Source: Ralstonia mannitolilytica (GTDB lineage: Bacteria; Pseudomonadota; Gammaproteobacteria; Burkholderiales; Burkholderiaceae). Taken from it: a stretch of DNA of 64,000 bases. The DNA lies in assembly GCF_905397375.1 (NCBI RefSeq), contig NZ_CAJPVG010000001.1, positions 248,001-312,000 on the forward strand. Reading direction: 5' to 3'. The notes under the pieces were generated by a model. It saw only the letters and a program-made list of their open reading frames with translations. It was not told the DNA's origin and searched no databases. The position numbers were made by a program, and so were the translations under genes. Below, piece by piece: positions 61,312 to 64,000 of the stretch (its first letter is position 1; every line of letters starts with the position of its first letter).

Positions 61312-63306
61312 ATGCAGAACGGACCCACCGTCATGTCGCCCGATCGAGCCAACTCCCCTGCCTTGCCCCTGCGCCAGCGCATGCTGGCGGCCCTGCTCGC
61401 CACCGCCCTTGCCACACTCAGTGCGTGCGGCAGCGATTCGCCGCCCGGCACGTCCACAGCCGGCACCGACAACAGCACACCGGACACGCCGGCCCGCAAG
61501 CCAAACATCCTGTACATCATGGCCGACGACCTCGGCTATTCCGACATCCATGCCATGGGCGGCGAGATCGACACGCCCAACCTCGACGCGCTGGTGCAGT
61601 CGGGCCGGCTGCTGACCAACCACCACGCGGGCACCGTCTGCGCCATCACGCGCGCGATGCTCATTTCGGGCACCGACCACCACCTGGTGGGCGAAGGCAC
61701 CATGGGTGCACCCAACGATGAGCGCGCGGGGCTACCCGGCTACGAGGGCTATCTGAACGACCGCGCGCTGTCGGTCGCGCAACTGCTCAAGGACGGCGGT
61801 TATCACACCTACATGGCCGGCAAGTGGCACCTGGGCAACGGCATTGCGGGCAGCGCCGCCAACCTGGGCAAGACGCCAGACCAGTGGGGTTTCGAGCGTT
61901 CGTATGCGCTGCTGCCGGGTGCGGCCAGCAACCACTTCGGCCATGAAAACGCCAACGCCAGGAACTACACGGAAGACGGCGCCTATGTGCAACCGGGCCA
62001 GCCAGGGCAACCGGGCGGCGCGGGAGGCAGCCCCGCAGTGTTCTATTCGACGGATTTCTACACGCAGAAGCTGATCAGCTACATCGACTCGCACAAGGGC
62101 GACGGCAAGCCGTTCTTTGCCTATGCGGCCTACACCTCGCCGCACTGGCCGCTGCAGGTGCCGGACCCGTGGCTGCACAAATATGCCGGCCGCTATGACG
62201 CGGGCTACGACGTCATCCGCGATGCGCGCATCGCGCGGCAGAAGGCGCTGGGCATCATTCCGGCCGATTTCACGCCGTTTGCCGGGCTGCCCGGCACAAC
62301 CACGCGTTCGGCCGCGTCGCCCAACAACGGCACCGCCAATGCGCGCTACATCAACGCCAACCACGGCCCCGCGCAGGGCTATACCGACTACGGCCCCGGC
62401 TATGTCAACAAGAAGTGGAGCGACCTCACCCCGCTGGAGCGCAAGGCGCAGGCGCGCTACATGGAGATCTACGCCGGCATGGTCGAAAACCTCGACTACA
62501 ACATCGGCCTGTTGATCCAGCACCTGAAAGACATTGGCGAGTACGACAACACCTTCATCATGTTCCAGTCGGACAACGGCGCTGAAGGCTGGCCGATCGA
62601 CTCCGGCGCCGACCCGAAGGCCACCGATGAAGCCAACGCCACCGAGCCGGTCTACTCCAGGCTCGGCACCGATAACGGCCTGGCCAACGCACAGCGCCTG
62701 CAATACGGCCTGCGCTGGGCCGAGGTGAGCGCCACGCCGTTCAACCTGGTCAAGGGCCATGCGGCCGAAGGCGGTGTCTCGGTGCCGGCCATCGTGCGCC
62801 TGCCCGGCCAGACCCAGGCGCTGCCGCCCATCACACGCTTCACGCATGTGACCGACAACACCGCCACCTTCCTGGCCTTGGCCGGCATTACGCCGCCCAG
62901 CACACCTGCGCAGCCGGCCGTGGACGGCAACGGTGTGGACCAGAACAAGGGCAAGGTGCAATACGGCGGCCGCGCGGTGTATCCGGTGACGGGCGTGTCG
63001 CTGCTGGCGTCGATCCGGCAATCTGCCGATGCGGGGCCCATCCACACGCAGCCCTTTGGCGACGAGTCGTACGGCCGCGCCTATCTGCGCAGCGCAGACG
63101 GCCGCTGGAAGGCGCTGTGGACCGAACCGCCGCTGGGTGCGGCCGACGGCCACTGGCAGCTCTTCGACATTGCCAGCGACCGCGGCGAGACCAACGATGT
63201 CTCTGCGCAGCACCCTGACGTGGCCGCCACGCTGTACCAGCAATGGCAGGACTACATGCGCAGCGTTGGCGGTGTGGAGCCGCTGCGCCCACGCGGGTTT
63301 TACTGA
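61312..63306 (+). CDS. lipoprotein arylsulfatase, AtsA-like
   Basis: This sulfatase of about 664 residues has a lipoprotein signal (LLATALATLSAC). It aligns by eye with Pseudomonas AtsA: ARKPNILYIMADDLGYSDIHAMGGEIDTPNLDAL (metal Asp pair), GTDHHLVGEGTMG, YMAGKWHLG, SPHWPLQVPD and FQSDNGAEGW. The residue that becomes formylglycine is Cys110 in CAITR, where CxPxR is normal. Starts at 61312 and 61333 are both possible. Its TGA shares a base with the ATG of the formylglycine-generating enzyme gene (TGATG), so enzyme and activator are co-translated. It probably frees sulfate at the cell surface. Confidence 0.9.
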   Translation: MQNGPTVMSPDRANSPALPLRQRMLAALLATALATLSACGSDSPPGTSTAGTDNSTPDTPARKPNILYIMADDLGYSDIHAMGGEIDTPNLDALVQSGRLLTNHHAGTVCAITRAMLISGTDHHLVGEGTMGAPNDERAGLPGYEGYLNDRALSVAQLLKDGGYHTYMAGKWHLGNGIAGSAANLGKTPDQWGFERSYALLPGAASNHFGHENANARNYTEDGAYVQPGQPGQPGGAGGSPAVFYSTDFYTQKLISYIDSHKGDGKPFFAYAAYTSPHWPLQVPDPWLHKYAGRYDAGYDVIRDARIARQKALGIIPADFTPFAGLPGTTTRSAASPNNGTANARYINANHGPAQGYTDYGPGYVNKKWSDLTPLERKAQARYMEIYAGMVENLDYNIGLLIQHLKDIGEYDNTFIMFQSDNGAEGWPIDSGADPKATDEANATEPVYSRLGTDNGLANAQRLQYGLRWAEVSATPFNLVKGHAAEGGVSVPAIVRLPGQTQALPPITRFTHVTDNTATFLALAGITPPSTPAQPAVDGNGVDQNKGKVQYGGRAVYPVTGVSLLASIRQSADAGPIHTQPFGDESYGRAYLRSADGRWKALWTEPPLGAADGHWQLFDIASDRGETNDVSAQHPDVAATLYQQWQDYMRSVGGVEPLRPRGFY

Positions 63307-64000
63307 TGGGCGCCGTGGTAGAGAAGCGCAGGCGCAGGGGCTTGCGCTGGTTGTTGGCCGGTACGCCGCTGGCCGCGGTGACCGCCGTTGCGTTGCACCC
63401 GGCCGGCGGCAACATGGCGGCCCGCGCCGCGAACGTGGTCACCGCGCACACCGCCCCACGCCTGCCGCTGGGCACCACCGACGCCTGTGCCCGCTACGCC
63501 GGGTTGCCGCCCGGCTGGCGGCACGACACGCGGGCCGGCATGGTGCACGTGAGCAGCGGCAGCTTCACCTTCGGCACCACGCTCGGCTATCCGGACGAAC
63601 GCCCCGCGCAGCGTGATGGCACCGCCGCCCAGACGCGCGTGCGCGGCTTCTGGATCGACCAGACGGAGGTGACCAACGCCCAGTTCGCTGCCTTCGTGGC
63701 CGCCACCGGCTATGTGACCGACGCCGAGCGCCAGGGCGGCGCGGTGGTGTTTCACGTGCCCGATTCGGCAGAGATGCAGGCACGCCCTTATGCATGGTGG
63801 CGCTGGGTCAAGGGCGCGGACTGGCGCCACCCGACAGGCGCCGACAGCAGGCTTGCCGATGCCGACAACCAGCCCGTGACACGTGTCACCCAGGCCGATG
63901 CACTGGCCTACGCCCGCTGGCTGGGCCACGACCTGCCGACGGAAGCCGAGTGGGAATACGCCGGCAAGGCCGGCCGAGACGGCGCCGATCTTGAAAAAGC
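63306..64000 (+). CDS. formylglycine-generating enzyme family protein (partial)
   Basis: Only the first 231 codons are inside the window. A membrane or signal segment (RRRRGLRWLLAGTPLAAVTAVAL) is followed by a SUMF1/FGE fold: GMVHVSSGSFTFGTTLGYPDERPAQ, RGFWIDQTEVTNAQFAAFVAATGYVTDAERQGG, QPVTRVTQADALAYARWLGHDLPTEAEWEYAGKAG. FGE oxidises the sulfatase cysteine to formylglycine; a periplasmic location would be unusual for a cytosolic-type FGE. The copper-binding C-terminal cysteines lie beyond the edge. It is coupled to the sulfatase by TGATG. Confidence 0.9.
   Translation, partial: MGAVVEKRRRRGLRWLLAGTPLAAVTAVALHPAGGNMAARAANVVTAHTAPRLPLGTTDACARYAGLPPGWRHDTRAGMVHVSSGSFTFGTTLGYPDERPAQRDGTAAQTRVRGFWIDQTEVTNAQFAAFVAATGYVTDAERQGGAVVFHVPDSAEMQARPYAWWRWVKGADWRHPTGADSRLADADNQPVTRVTQADALAYARWLGHDLPTEAEWEYAGKAGRDGADLEK

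Noticed and set aside
1..64000. CRISPR arrays, tRNA or rRNA genes, insertion sequences
   Set aside because: I saw no regularly spaced repeats, no cloverleaf-like segment and no transposase-like protein in either strand.

Overview
The window is about 65% GC, densely packed with genes on both strands, and reads as chromosomal DNA of a betaproteobacterium in the Burkholderiaceae. Ralstonia is the best guess, from the flhA-flhF-flhG-fliA flagellar order, the ACC deaminase with a divergent Lrp-type regulator, and the overall protein style. No rRNA, tRNA, insertion sequence or CRISPR array is visible. The genus is inferred from remembered protein similarity, not from a search.

Layout. 1-3.6 kb: a cut-off MdtD-like drug exporter, fumC and a GAF-GGDEF diguanylate cyclase. 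3.6-10.6 kb: a polyamine and envelope module with S-adenosylmethionine decarboxylase, a small glycine-rich membrane protein, a DUF4178 protein, an SPFH-SHOCT protein, a DUF350 protein, a membrane-anchored aminopropyltransferase and a Tat-exported FAD amine-oxidase-like protein. 10.7-11.3 kb: a small locus that looks phage-derived, with a C4-like antisense RNA, a 30-codon leader peptide and a 90-residue protein. 11.4-19.9 kb: housekeeping and accessory enzymes (dienelactone hydrolase, AlkB-type hydroxylase, ilvE, acdS, arylamine N-acetyltransferase).

19.9-24.9 kb: a YtfQRT-YjfF-type sugar ABC transporter. Divergent from it, 25.2-30.3 kb, is a GntR-led operon resembling arylsulfonate desulfonation (asf) loci: an APS/fumarate-reductase-like flavoprotein, a two-cluster ferredoxin, a HEAT-repeat protein, DUF971 and a sulfonate-type binding protein. 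31.7-44.9 kb holds an almost complete oxidative (Weimberg) D-xylose pathway: xylose ABC transporter xylFGH, xylose dehydrogenase xylB, lactonase xylC, xylonate dehydratase xylD, keto-deoxy-xylonate dehydratase xylX and aldose epimerase. Three regulators of different families (XylR, IclR, LacI) go with it, each with a palindrome nearby. The final 2-oxoglutarate semialdehyde dehydrogenase is not in the window.

44.9-53.1 kb: a nucleobase permease, then a four-gene operon (DUF3348, a MotA/TolQ-like protein with a very long coiled-coil tail, a MotB/OmpA-like protein, DUF2894). This operon looks like an ion-driven, peptidoglycan-anchored motor unrelated to flagellar rotation and reminiscent of ZorAB. 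It is followed by aroG and a metallo-hydrolase. 53.2-61.0 kb: flagellar genes fliA, flhG, flhF, flhA and flhB, with a YitT-family gene between flhA and flhB on the other strand. 61.3-64 kb: a lipoprotein arylsulfatase coupled to its own formylglycine-generating enzyme, which is cut by the window end.

The most promising undescribed systems are the MotAB-like operon, the C4-like RNA locus, the polyamine/SPFH/DUF350 module and the sulfatase with a non-canonical modification motif.
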